From positions 2,294,001 through 2,358,000 of the forward strand of contig NZ_AP022598.1 in NCBI RefSeq assembly GCF_010725485.1: a stretch of DNA of 64,000 nt. The letters run 5' to 3'. Under the pieces are notes generated by a model. It ran no database searches, was not told the DNA's origin, and saw only the letters and a list, made by a program, of their open reading frames with translations. How positions within the stretch are numbered: the stretch's first letter is position 1; each line of letters begins with the position of its first letter. Below are positions 1 through 7,757 of this stretch, in pieces. Both the position numbers and the translations under genes were made by a program. The stretch comes from Mycolicibacterium parafortuitum (lineage in GTDB: Bacteria; Actinomycetota; Actinomycetes; Mycobacteriales; Mycobacteriaceae).

Positions 1-43
1 CCTGGCACAGGTCCTCGTCCAGTTCGATTCGGTAGCAGCCCAC
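1..43 (-). CDS. Ferredoxin, N-terminal fragment (cut by window edge)
   Basis: A GTG at 43-41 on the minus strand opens a frame reading MGCYRIELDEDLCQ before the window ends. This matches the start of the small 3Fe-4S ferredoxins encoded directly downstream of mycobacterial cyp51 (Rv0763c type), where the Cys in the DLCQ motif is an expected cluster ligand. The start lies 3 bases after the CYP51 stop, so the two are co-transcribed. The inferred role is electron transfer to CYP51 and perhaps CYP123. Only 14 residues are visible, so the call rests on this N-terminus and its position. Confidence 0.8.
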   Translation of the reverse strand, partial: MGCYRIELDEDLCQ

Positions 44-46
44 GGC

Positions 47-1405
47 TCAAGCCTTTGTGCGCTTGCGGTAGCGCACCTTCGCCGGCCGCGCCAGCTGCAC
101 CACCATCTTCGAGTGGTCGTTGCGGTAGCTGTCGGCGGGCTGGGCCATCTCGAACTCGTACTCGCGCAACAGCACCGAGAAGATCGCCTTGATCTGCATC
201 TGCGCGAACGCGGCCCCGACGCATCGGTGCTTGCCCGCACCGAACGGGATCCACGTCCACCGGTTGATCAGATCTTCCTGCCGCGGCTTGTTGTAACGGT
301 CGGGGTCGAAGACATCCGGGTTCGGGAAGTCCTCGGGGATCCGGTTCGAGATGGCCGGCGACGCGGCGACCATCTGGCCCTTGTGGATCGGATGGCCCGC
401 GACCTCGAACTCGTCCTGGGCCACGCGCATCAGGATGATCAGCGGCGGATGCAGCCGCAGCGTCTCCTTCAGTGCGTTGTCGAGATTCGGGATCTGACGC
501 AGTGCGTGGAAACTGACTTCCTGGCCGTCGGAGTACAGGTCGTCGAGTTCCTGCTGGACCTTCGCGTAGAACTCGGGGTTGCGCAGCAACTCGATCAGCG
601 TCCACGACGACGTGCCCGAGCTGGTGTGGTGCCCGGCGAACATCAGCGAGATGAACATGCCGGTGACCTCGTTGGCCGAGAACCGCGGATTGCCGTCCTC
701 ATCCTTGATCGACACCAGCACGTCGAGCAGGTCGCGATCGCTCTTGTCCTTGGGCGGGTTGGCGATCCGGCCGTGCATGACCTCCTGGACCAGCTCGACC
801 AGGCTGGCGCGGGCCTCGTCGCGGATCCGGAAGCTCTCGATCGGAAGATACGGGTCGACGTAGCAGAGCGGATCCGTGCCGCGCTCGAGCAGGTGGTAGT
901 AGTTCGCGAACCGCGAGTCGAGCTGGTTGCGGAACTTGAGCCCGATCAGGCACGCGGTCGAGGTGTAGATGGTCAGCTCGGCGAAGAAGTCGAGCAGTTC
1001 GATCTCGCCCTCGTCACCCCAGTCGGCGATCATCCGCTTGACCTCGTTCTCGATCGTCGCGGCGTGACCCTTCATCTGTTCCCCGCGCAGCGCGGTGTTG
1101 TGCAGCATCTCCGCACGCCGTTCGGGGTCGGCGTCGAACACCACACCCTCACCGAAGATCGGCGTCATGAACGGGTAGGCCTCGGCCTGGTTGAGCTCGC
1201 TGTCGGTGGAGCGGAAGAAGAACTCGTTGGCGTCGGCGCCCGAGAGCATCACCACCTGCTTGCCGGCCAGCTGGAACCAGCCGACGTCACCGCACTCGTC
1301 ACGGACCCGCTGCATCAGGCCGATCGGATCCGTGCGGAACTCCTCCAGATGGCCGTGTTCCTCGTCTTCGCCGCCGGACACCCGGGGCACGATCGCTGTC
1401 GTCAT
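47..1405 (-). CDS. cyp51: Cytochrome P450 CYP51 (sterol 14-alpha-demethylase)
   Basis: The 452-residue protein closely resembles M. tuberculosis CYP51 (Rv0764c, about 451 residues). It has the N-terminal PRVSGG and EFRTDPIGLMQRVRDE stretches, the CYP51 B'-helix motif YPFMTPIFGEGVVFDA, the I-helix FAGHHTSSGT, the ETLRLHPP (ExxR) motif and the heme loop FGAGKHRCVG with the thiolate Cys near residue 395. CYP51 removes the 14-alpha methyl group of sterols in three oxidations; the natural substrate in mycobacteria is unsettled. The start codon overlaps the SDR stop by 4 bases (ATGA), so translation is probably coupled. It is the fourth gene of a five-gene operon. Confidence 0.96.
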   Translation of the reverse strand: MTTAIVPRVSGGEDEEHGHLEEFRTDPIGLMQRVRDECGDVGWFQLAGKQVVMLSGADANEFFFRSTDSELNQAEAYPFMTPIFGEGVVFDADPERRAEMLHNTALRGEQMKGHAATIENEVKRMIADWGDEGEIELLDFFAELTIYTSTACLIGLKFRNQLDSRFANYYHLLERGTDPLCYVDPYLPIESFRIRDEARASLVELVQEVMHGRIANPPKDKSDRDLLDVLVSIKDEDGNPRFSANEVTGMFISLMFAGHHTSSGTSSWTLIELLRNPEFYAKVQQELDDLYSDGQEVSFHALRQIPNLDNALKETLRLHPPLIILMRVAQDEFEVAGHPIHKGQMVAASPAISNRIPEDFPNPDVFDPDRYNKPRQEDLINRWTWIPFGAGKHRCVGAAFAQMQIKAIFSVLLREYEFEMAQPADSYRNDHSKMVVQLARPAKVRYRKRTKA

Positions 1406-2226
1406 GACGGCATTCCCTCCTCACCGAGAGCAAGTTTCTGGCGGTCCTTGACGTCGGCCAGCGGGGCCTCGGGCTGCAACTCCATGGTCGCGATGTAGTG
1501 GCCCCGCGGCGTCTCGGCCACGAACGTGATGGCCCGGGCCAGGTCGTCGGCACGCATGAAGTAGTCGTGCCGGGCCTGACCCCACTTGGCCCAATCCTCC
1601 AGGGCGGGACCGATCTTCTCGGCGGGCAGGCTCCAGCCCATCGAGGTGCGGGTCGGGCCGGGGTGCACGATCGAGGCCCGCACACCGGTGCCTTCGAGTT
1701 CCATCTGCAGGTTGGTGACCATCGCGACCAGCCCGGCCTTGGCGGCGCCGTAGGCGCCCATGTGCGGCCGTTGCCGCAGTGCCACATCGGATCCGACGAA
1801 GATCAGATCGCCGCGGCGGCGTTCTATCATGCCGGGCAGCACCGCGGTGGCCAGCCGGTTGGCGCCGACCAGATGGATTTGCAGCTGATCGGTGAACTCG
1901 TCGGTGCTCATCTCGTGCAGCTTGCCGAAGTTGGTGTCACCCGCGCCGGCGACCAACACCTCGATCTCACCGAGCTCGGCGGTGGTCTGCTCGACGGCGC
2001 CCTTCACCGAGTCCGGGTCGGTGACATCGAGCGCCACGGCGATCGCCTCACCGCCGTCGGCGCGGATCCTGCCGACGATCTCCTCGAGCTTCTCGACCCG
2101 GCGGGCACCGAGTGCGACCGGGAAGCCGTTGCGGGCCAGCCGGATCGCGGTCGCCTCGCCGATTCCGGAGGACGCTCCCGCGACCAGTGCGGGGCGACGG
2201 TCGGGTAGCGGGTCAAAACGGGGCAT
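1402..2226 (-). CDS. SDR-family oxidoreductase (Rv0765c-like)
   Basis: A 274-residue short-chain dehydrogenase with the cofactor motif GASSGIG near the N-terminus, the NAG-equivalent segment AGAGDT and the catalytic YGAAK. I chose the ATG at 2226 (MPRFDP...) over a start 60 bases upstream because it matches the remembered Rv0765c N-terminus and because the longer form would add a low-complexity leader. It sits between CYP123 (13-base gap) and CYP51 (4-base overlap). This suggests that it oxidises or reduces the same steroid-like substrate as the P450s, which is an inference from position; the substrate is unknown. Confidence 0.88.
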   Translation of the reverse strand: MPRFDPLPDRRPALVAGASSGIGEATAIRLARNGFPVALGARRVEKLEEIVGRIRADGGEAIAVALDVTDPDSVKGAVEQTTAELGEIEVLVAGAGDTNFGKLHEMSTDEFTDQLQIHLVGANRLATAVLPGMIERRRGDLIFVGSDVALRQRPHMGAYGAAKAGLVAMVTNLQMELEGTGVRASIVHPGPTRTSMGWSLPAEKIGPALEDWAKWGQARHDYFMRADDLARAITFVAETPRGHYIATMELQPEAPLADVKDRQKLALGEEGMPS

Positions 2227-2239
2227 GCACAGAGGCCTT

Positions 2240-3448
2240 TCAGCGGACCTTGACGGACATCGGGAGGTGAGCGAACCCGCGGACATTGCTGGAGTGGACG
2301 CGGACAGCGTTGGCCTCGTCCACTTCGTATCCGCGGATTCGCTTGAACAACTCGGCCAGCGCCACCCGGGCCTCCATGCGCGCCAGATGCGCGCCGAGGC
2401 AGAAGTGGGCGCCGCTGCCGAAACTCAACAGTTTCGAACCGATCTCACGGCCGATGACGAAATCGTCGGGATTGTCGAAGACCCGCTCGTCGCGATGCGC
2501 CGAGCCGGGCAGCAGCAGCAGCACATCGCCGTCAGGGATCAGAGTGTCGTAGAGCTCGAGCTCACCGACGACCGTGCGGGCCAGGATCTGGCTGGACGTG
2601 TCGAAGCGCAGCGTCTCCTCCACCCACAACGGAATCCGCTCCAGATCGTCGTAGACCGGTCCGAGCTGATCGGGATTGCGGTGCCCCCAGAACGCGGCAT
2701 TGGCAAGCAGTTTGGTGGTGGTCTCGTTGCCCGCGATGACCATCAGGAACATGAAGCCGATGATCTCGTCGTCGGTGAGCCGGTCCCCGTCGATCTCGGC
2801 CTCCAGCAGCGCCGTGGTCAGGTCGTCGGTCGCCTGCTTGCGGCGCTGCCCGACCATCTCCTGGTAGTAGACGATCAGGTTCAGCGACGCCTCGATCGCC
2901 GAGTCGGGCACGTCGGTGACACCCTCCTCGCGGTGCATCACCGCATCGGCCCACGCGCGCACCTGCGTGCGGTCGGCCTTCGGCACCCCCATCAGTTCCG
3001 AGATCACGTCCATCGGAAGCTTGCCGGCGAATTCGTCGACGTAGTCCACGGATCCGGTCTCGCGCGCGATCTCCAGCATGGAGTCGAGGTGCTCGACGGC
3101 GATCTCGGTGACGCGTGGTTCCAGCTCGCGAATGCGGCGCGGGGTGAAGCCCTTCGAGACCAGGGTGCGCAGCCGCAGATGGTCCGGGTCGTCCATGGCA
3201 AGGAACGACATCGTCTTCGACGCGTGCGGACCCCGCGACGCCGGATCGAGGGAGACGCCGAACTTGTTGGACAGCGTGGTGCTGTTGCGGAAACCCTTGT
3301 GCACGTCGATATGCCGTGACAGCGCCCAGAACCCGAGTTCGGCGTTGTGGTACAGGGGCGCCTCGTCGCGCAGTCGCTGGTAGTACGGGTACGGATCCTC
3401 GTGGAAGTCGTAGTTGTACGGGTCCAGCGTCACGTCGCTGATCGTCAT
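2240..3448 (-). CDS. cyp123: Cytochrome P450 CYP123
   Basis: The 402-residue P450 has the I-helix oxygen-activation motif AGNETTTK, an EETLRFD ExxR element and the heme loop FGSGAHFCLGAHLARME. Length, N-terminus and position next to CYP51 match CYP123 (Rv0766c), an orphan mycobacterial P450. The ATG at 3448 overlaps the upstream TetR stop by 4 bases, which points to one mRNA for regulator and P450. It probably draws electrons from the ferredoxin at the end of the operon. The substrate is not established. Confidence 0.92.
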   Translation of the reverse strand: MTISDVTLDPYNYDFHEDPYPYYQRLRDEAPLYHNAELGFWALSRHIDVHKGFRNSTTLSNKFGVSLDPASRGPHASKTMSFLAMDDPDHLRLRTLVSKGFTPRRIRELEPRVTEIAVEHLDSMLEIARETGSVDYVDEFAGKLPMDVISELMGVPKADRTQVRAWADAVMHREEGVTDVPDSAIEASLNLIVYYQEMVGQRRKQATDDLTTALLEAEIDGDRLTDDEIIGFMFLMVIAGNETTTKLLANAAFWGHRNPDQLGPVYDDLERIPLWVEETLRFDTSSQILARTVVGELELYDTLIPDGDVLLLLPGSAHRDERVFDNPDDFVIGREIGSKLLSFGSGAHFCLGAHLARMEARVALAELFKRIRGYEVDEANAVRVHSSNVRGFAHLPMSVKVR

Positions 3449-4041
3449 TTGTCGTCTCCCACGATGAGCCCGACCACATAACTCAACCGGTCGGCGATCT
3501 GGTGATAGGTGAAGGCGCCGCTGCCTGCGTTGACCAGCGCGCCGAAGAACGTCATCTCGAGTGCGGCGAGGGTACGCGGGTCGGGATCGGGCCCGACGGC
3601 GGCGCGGATGCGGCGGTGGATCTCGGCGCCGATGCGCTCACGGACCGAGCGCACCGCCGCGTCGTTACCCGACAGCAGTGCCGTGGTGCACGCGGCGGCG
3701 ACCTCGGGTTCGTCGGCGACCATCAGCGCCATGCTGCGCAGGGTCTTCTCGACCCGGGACACCGTGCTGTCGTTGACGTCGGTGAAGTAGTCGACCTGCT
3801 TGATCAGGTTCAGGTAGATCTCGGCGATCAGGTGGTTCTTCGACGAGAAGTACGTGTAGGCGGTTGCGGGGGCCACCTTGGCGCGGGCGGCGACCGCACG
3901 CACGGTCAGGTCGGCGTACGAGGATTCGCGCAGCATCTCCAGCCCGGCGGCGAGCACCTTGCGGAAGGTCTCCTCCTGCCGACGGTTTCGTGGCGGGTGC
4001 CCCGACTCGGGTGTGAGCGCGGCAACAGCATCGCTGGACAC
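3445..4041 (-). CDS. TetR-family regulator of the CYP123-CYP51 operon
   Basis: The 198-residue protein has an N-terminal TetR helix-turn-helix (about residues 20-70, including KVAPATAYTYFSSKNHL) and an all-helical ligand-binding C-terminal half. It corresponds in position to Rv0767c. The start is GTG at 4041. A -10 box TAACTT lies exactly 6 bases upstream, so the mRNA is probably leaderless. A palindrome GGACA-CA-TGTCC (4036-4047) covers that start, and a second copy lies upstream of the divergent aldA. Autorepression plus control of aldA is the simplest reading, but it is inference. Confidence 0.9.
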   Translation of the reverse strand: MSSDAVAALTPESGHPPRNRRQEETFRKVLAAGLEMLRESSYADLTVRAVAARAKVAPATAYTYFSSKNHLIAEIYLNLIKQVDYFTDVNDSTVSRVEKTLRSMALMVADEPEVAAACTTALLSGNDAAVRSVRERIGAEIHRRIRAAVGPDPDPRTLAALEMTFFGALVNAGSGAFTYHQIADRLSYVVGLIVGDDK

Positions 4042-4047
4042 ATGTCC
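4036..4047. promoter_or_regulatory. Candidate TetR operator, copy 1
   Basis: The palindrome GGACACATGTCC has 5-base arms GGACA/TGTCC around a 2-base centre and spans the predicted transcription and translation start of the divergent TetR gene. The same arms recur at 4181-4192. The site would block transcription of the CYP operon if bound by the TetR product (inference). Confidence 0.55.
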
Positions 4048-4053
4048 AAGTTA
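4048..4053 (-). promoter_or_regulatory. -10 box of TetR-CYP123-CYP51 operon (leaderless)
   Basis: On the minus strand TAACTT is followed by six bases and then the GTG start at 4041, the spacing seen in leaderless mycobacterial transcripts. Confidence 0.5.
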
Positions 4054-4180
4054 TCCGACGGTATACGCCGAGGGCAAGCTAGGAGTGAAAAGCCCAGCTA
4101 GACAGAGCTGATCGGCGGGTGTGGCGGCATGTTCTTGCCTGCCGTGACCGTCTGAGGTTATGGTTCCGGAGAACTCTGTC

Positions 4181-4192
4181 GGACAGTTGTCC
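4181..4192. promoter_or_regulatory. Candidate TetR operator, copy 2 (upstream of aldA)
   Basis: GGACAGTTGTCC has the same GGACA/TGTCC arms and 2-base spacer as the site at 4036-4047 and lies 20 bases before the aldA start. Flanking TCTG and CAGA extend the symmetry slightly. An AGGAGG Shine-Dalgarno sequence at 4203-4208 follows, so the site sits in the 5' untranslated or promoter region of the aldA operon. Confidence 0.5.
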
Positions 4193-4212
4193 AGAATGAA
4201 ACAGGAGGTCGG

Positions 4213-5679
4213 ATGGCAATCCTGACCGATCGCGAGAGCAAGCTGCTCATCGACGGCAAGCTCGTCGACGGGAGCGCAGGCACGTTCACCACCAGCAATC
4301 CGGCGACCGAGGAGGCCCTCGGCGTCGCCGCCGACGCGAGCGCCGAGGACATGAGCGCGGCGATCGGGGCGGCGCGGCGGGCCTTCGACGACACCGGCTG
4401 GTCGACCGACACCGAGCTGCGGGTGCGGTGCATCCGCCAGCTGCAGACCGCGATGCGCGACCATGTCGAAGAGCTGCGGGACCTGACCATCGCCGAGGTC
4501 GGCGCGCCCCGGATGCTGACCGCGGCCGCCCAGCTCGAAGGTCCCATCGAAGACCTGACGTTCTGCGCGGACACCGCCGAGTCCTACCAGTGGAGCACCG
4601 ATCTCGGCGTCGCGTCCCCGATGGGTATCAAGACCGCGCGCCGGATCGCCCGCGAGGCGGTCGGTGTCGTCGGCGCCATCACGCCGTGGAACTTCCCGCA
4701 CCAGATCAACCTGGCCAAGATCGGTCCTGCACTGGCGGCGGGCAACACGCTGGTACTCAAGCCGGCACCCGACACACCGTGGGCGGCCGCGGTGCTGGGC
4801 GAACTGATTTCCGAGCACACCGATTTCCCCGCCGGGGTGGTCAACATCGTCACGTCCAGCGACCATGGCGTCGGCGCGCTGCTGTCGAAAGACCCACGGG
4901 TGGACATGGTTTCGTTCACCGGGTCCACCAACACCGGCAGGGCCGTGATGTCCGACGGCTCGGCGACACTGAAGAAGGTCTTCCTCGAGCTGGGCGGCAA
5001 GTCGGCGTTCCTGGTCCTCGACGACGCCGACCTGGCCGGTGCCTGCGCGATGGCGGGGTTCACCGCATCGATGCACGCGGGGCAGGGCTGCGCGATCACC
5101 ACCCGGCTGGTGGTCCCCAGGAATCGTTACGACGAGGCGGTCGAGGCCGCCGCGGCGACGATGGGCGGCCTCAAACCAGGAGATCCCACCGATCCGGGCA
5201 CGATCTGCGGCCCGGTGATCTCGGCCCGTCAGCGCGACCGGATCCAGGGTTATCTGGACTCGGCGATCGCCGAGGGCGGCCGATTCGCCTGCGGCGGCGG
5301 CCGTCCCGCGGGCCGCGACACGGGGTTCTTCATCGAGCCGACGGTGATCGCCGGTCTGGACAACAACGCGAAGGTCGCCCGCGAGGAGATCTTCGGCCCG
5401 GTGCTGACCGTGATCGCGCACGACGGCGACGACGACGCGGTCCGGATCGCCAACGATTCGCCCTACGGCCTGTCCGGCACGGTCTTCTCGCCGGATCTCG
5501 ACCGCGCCAACGCGGTCGCGGCGAGACTGCGGGTCGGCACCGTCAACGTCAACGGCGGTGTCTGGTACTCGGCGGACATGCCGTTCGGCGGCTACAAGCA
5601 ATCCGGCATCGGCCGGGAGATGGGCCTCGCCGGTTTCGAGGAGTACCTCGAGATCAAAGCGATCGCCACGGCTGTCTGA
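4213..5679 (+). CDS. aldA: NAD-dependent aldehyde dehydrogenase (AldA, Rv0768-like)
   Basis: The 488-residue ALDH superfamily enzyme has the TPWNFP motif, the cofactor-loop FTGST motif, the LELGGKSA glutamate motif and catalytic Cys293 in GQGCAITT. It would oxidise an aldehyde to its acid with NAD(P). Start ATG 4213 has a good AGGAGG site 4 bases upstream. It opens an operon of five genes (4213-8973) divergent from the TetR-CYP51 operon and shares a candidate operator with it, so it may process a product of those P450s (inference). The gene order matches Rv0768-Rv0771. Confidence 0.93.
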   Translation: MAILTDRESKLLIDGKLVDGSAGTFTTSNPATEEALGVAADASAEDMSAAIGAARRAFDDTGWSTDTELRVRCIRQLQTAMRDHVEELRDLTIAEVGAPRMLTAAAQLEGPIEDLTFCADTAESYQWSTDLGVASPMGIKTARRIAREAVGVVGAITPWNFPHQINLAKIGPALAAGNTLVLKPAPDTPWAAAVLGELISEHTDFPAGVVNIVTSSDHGVGALLSKDPRVDMVSFTGSTNTGRAVMSDGSATLKKVFLELGGKSAFLVLDDADLAGACAMAGFTASMHAGQGCAITTRLVVPRNRYDEAVEAAAATMGGLKPGDPTDPGTICGPVISARQRDRIQGYLDSAIAEGGRFACGGGRPAGRDTGFFIEPTVIAGLDNNAKVAREEIFGPVLTVIAHDGDDDAVRIANDSPYGLSGTVFSPDLDRANAVAARLRVGTVNVNGGVWYSADMPFGGYKQSGIGREMGLAGFEEYLEIKAIATAV

Positions 5680-5691
5680 GAAGGAGACACA

Positions 5692-6453
5692 GTGGGTCTG
5701 TACGGAGATCAGTTCAAGGAGAAGGTGGCCATCGTCACCGGTGCCGGCGGCGGCATCGGGCAGGCGTACGCCGAGGCGCTGGCGCGGGAGGGCGCCGCCG
5801 TCGTGGTCGCCGACATCAACACCGAGGGTGCCCAGAAGGTCGCCGACGGGATCAAGGGGGAGGGCGGCAACGCCCTCGCGGTGCGGGTCGACGTGTCCGA
5901 TCCGGACTCCGCCAAAGAGATGGCCGCTCAGGCGCTCTCGGAGTTCGGTGGGATCGACTACCTGGTCAACAACGCCGCGATCTTCGGCGGGATGAAGCTC
6001 GACTTCCTGATCACCGTCGACTGGGACTACTACAAGAAATTCATGAGTGTGAACCTCGACGGTGCGCTGGTGTGCACGCGCGCGGTCTACCGCAAGATGG
6101 CCAAGCGCGGTGGTGGCGCGATCGTCAACCAGTCGTCCACCGCGGCATGGCTGTACTCCAACTTCTACGGGCTGGCCAAGGTCGGGATCAACGGCCTGAC
6201 CCAGCAGCTGGCGACCGAGCTGGGCGGACAGAACATCCGGGTCAACGCGATCGCACCAGGGCCCATCGACACCGAGGCCAACCGGACCACCACCCCGCAG
6301 GAGATGGTGGCCGACATCGTCAAGGGAATCCCGTTGTCGCGCATGGGTCAGCCCGATGATCTGGTCGGCATGCTGCTGTTCCTGCTGTCGGATCAGGCCA
6401 AATGGGTGACCGGCCAGATCTTCAACGTCGACGGCGGGCAGATCATAAGGTGA
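5692..6453 (+). CDS. SDR-family oxidoreductase (Rv0769-like)
   Basis: The 253-residue classical SDR has the cofactor motif GAGGGIG, NNAA in the usual NNAG position, and the catalytic Ser (NQSST) with YGLAK. The start is GTG 5692 after an AGGAGA site, 12 bases past aldA. Its stop overlaps the next start by 4 bases (GTGA), so it is coupled to the dehydrogenase that follows. It probably oxidises an alcohol in the same pathway as aldA; the substrate is unknown. Confidence 0.9.
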   Translation: MGLYGDQFKEKVAIVTGAGGGIGQAYAEALAREGAAVVVADINTEGAQKVADGIKGEGGNALAVRVDVSDPDSAKEMAAQALSEFGGIDYLVNNAAIFGGMKLDFLITVDWDYYKKFMSVNLDGALVCTRAVYRKMAKRGGGAIVNQSSTAAWLYSNFYGLAKVGINGLTQQLATELGGQNIRVNAIAPGPIDTEANRTTTPQEMVADIVKGIPLSRMGQPDDLVGMLLFLLSDQAKWVTGQIFNVDGGQIIR

Positions 6454-7310
6454 CCCATCCGAAACTCGGCTATATCGGCCTGGGTAACCAGGGGGCGCCG
6501 ATGGCCAAGCGCCTCGTCGACTGGCCCGGCGGGCTGGTCGTGTTCGACGTGCGCACCGATGCGATGACACCGCTCGCCGAACTCGGGGCCTCGCTGGCCG
6601 ACACCGTCGCCGATGTCGCGGCCGCCGACGTGATCAGCGTGACCGTGCTCACCGACGCGCAGGTGCGCGATGTCGTCACCGAGCTCGGTGCCCACGCCAG
6701 GGAGGGCACCGTCATCGCGATCCACTCCACCATCGAGCCCGGGACTGCCGCAGAGCTCGCGCAGCAGCTGCGGCCCAAGGGAATACACGTCGTGGATGCG
6801 CCGGTCAGCGGCGGTGCGGGCGCCGCCGACAAGGGCGAGCTCGCCGTGATGGTCGGTGCCGACGACGCGGCCTACGACATCGTCAAACCGGTGTTCAAGA
6901 AGTGGGCGTCGATGGTGGTACGGGCGGGCGAACCCGGCGCGGGAACGCGGATGAAGATCGCCAGGAACATGCTGACGTTCATCGGGTTCGCCGCCGCATG
7001 CGAGGCACAGCGACTGGCCGAAGCGGCGGGGATCGACCTTCAGAAGCTGGGTCGGGTGGTGCGCCACTCCGATGCCCAGAGCGGTGGGCCCGGTGCCATC
7101 ATGTTTCGAGACGACACCGCCCAGCTGGCACCCGACCACTTCCTGCACGACATGTTCGTCCACACCCGCGGGCTGGCCGAAAAGGACCTGAAGCTGGCGC
7201 TCGGCCTCGGCGAGGCCACCGGCGTGGAACTGCCGCTGGCCGAGATCGCGCTGCGGGATCTGGCCGCCGGTCTCGGCGTGCCCCATACCAGTCCGAGCAC
7301 GAAGGAGTAA
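6450..7310 (+). CDS. 3-hydroxyisobutyrate dehydrogenase-like oxidoreductase (Rv0770-like)
   Basis: The 286-residue beta-hydroxyacid dehydrogenase family protein starts with the NAD(P) motif GYIGLGNQGAPMAKRL. It carries the substrate-binding VDAPVSGGAGAA motif and the catalytic Lys region KIARNML, followed by the all-helical C-terminal domain. GTG 6450 was chosen because it overlaps the previous stop by 4 bases and starts immediately before the Rossmann strand; a longer frame would only add an arginine-rich leader. The expected reaction is NAD(P)-linked oxidation of a 3-hydroxyacid, with unknown substrate. Confidence 0.88.
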   Translation: MTHPKLGYIGLGNQGAPMAKRLVDWPGGLVVFDVRTDAMTPLAELGASLADTVADVAAADVISVTVLTDAQVRDVVTELGAHAREGTVIAIHSTIEPGTAAELAQQLRPKGIHVVDAPVSGGAGAADKGELAVMVGADDAAYDIVKPVFKKWASMVVRAGEPGAGTRMKIARNMLTFIGFAAACEAQRLAEAAGIDLQKLGRVVRHSDAQSGGPGAIMFRDDTAQLAPDHFLHDMFVHTRGLAEKDLKLALGLGEATGVELPLAEIALRDLAAGLGVPHTSPSTKE

Positions 7311-7313
7311 GAG

Positions 7314-7757
7314 ATGGACGAGCTGCGGCGCAAGGGCCTCGAGAAGATGAACGAGGTCTATGGCTGGGAGATGCCCAATATCGAGGGCGACCCATATTTC
7401 GACCTGACCGTCGACCATCTCTTCGGCACCATCTGGTCGCGGCCCGGCCTGTCGATGCGCGACAAGCGCATCATGACGCTCACGGCCGTCGCCGCGGTGG
7501 GCAACTCCGACCTGGCCGAGATCCAGGCGAACGCGGCGCTGGCCAACGGCGAGCTCACCGGCGCGGAGCTCAAGGAGATGGCGGTCTTTTTGACCCATTA
7601 CCTGGGCTTCCCGCTGGGCTCCAAGCTCGACGGCGCGGTGAGCAAGGTGATCAAGAAGCGCCAGAAGGCCGCCGAACGCGGTGAGGACGAGGACCGCAAG
7701 GCCAACGTGAACGCCGCCGTGCAGATGCATTCGGGCAGCAAAGTCCATGACGAGTAG
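7314..7757 (+). CDS. Carboxymuconolactone decarboxylase family protein (Rv0771-like)
   Basis: The 147-residue helical protein belongs to the CMD/AhpD fold, with the core SMRDKRIMTLTAVAAVGN and an EIQANAAL helix. It contains no Cys at all, so it lacks the CxxC of AhpD peroxidase partners and is unlikely to act as a disulfide reductase. The role in this operon is unknown. It starts 3 bases after the previous stop and its own end overlaps the next gene by 11 bases. Confidence 0.85.
   Translation: MDELRRKGLEKMNEVYGWEMPNIEGDPYFDLTVDHLFGTIWSRPGLSMRDKRIMTLTAVAAVGNSDLAEIQANAALANGELTGAELKEMAVFLTHYLGFPLGSKLDGAVSKVIKKRQKAAERGEDEDRKANVNAAVQMHSGSKVHDE

Noticed and set aside
113..1498. A 461-residue plus-strand frame opposite CYP51
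   Set aside because: CYP51 in the other strand is unmistakable; this frame has no recognisable motif.
4051..6570. An 839-residue open frame on the minus strand opposite aldA and the SDR
   Set aside because: It mirrors two genes with complete motif sets; its own sequence is Arg/Gly/Asp/His-rich with no family features, as expected for the antisense of high-GC codons.
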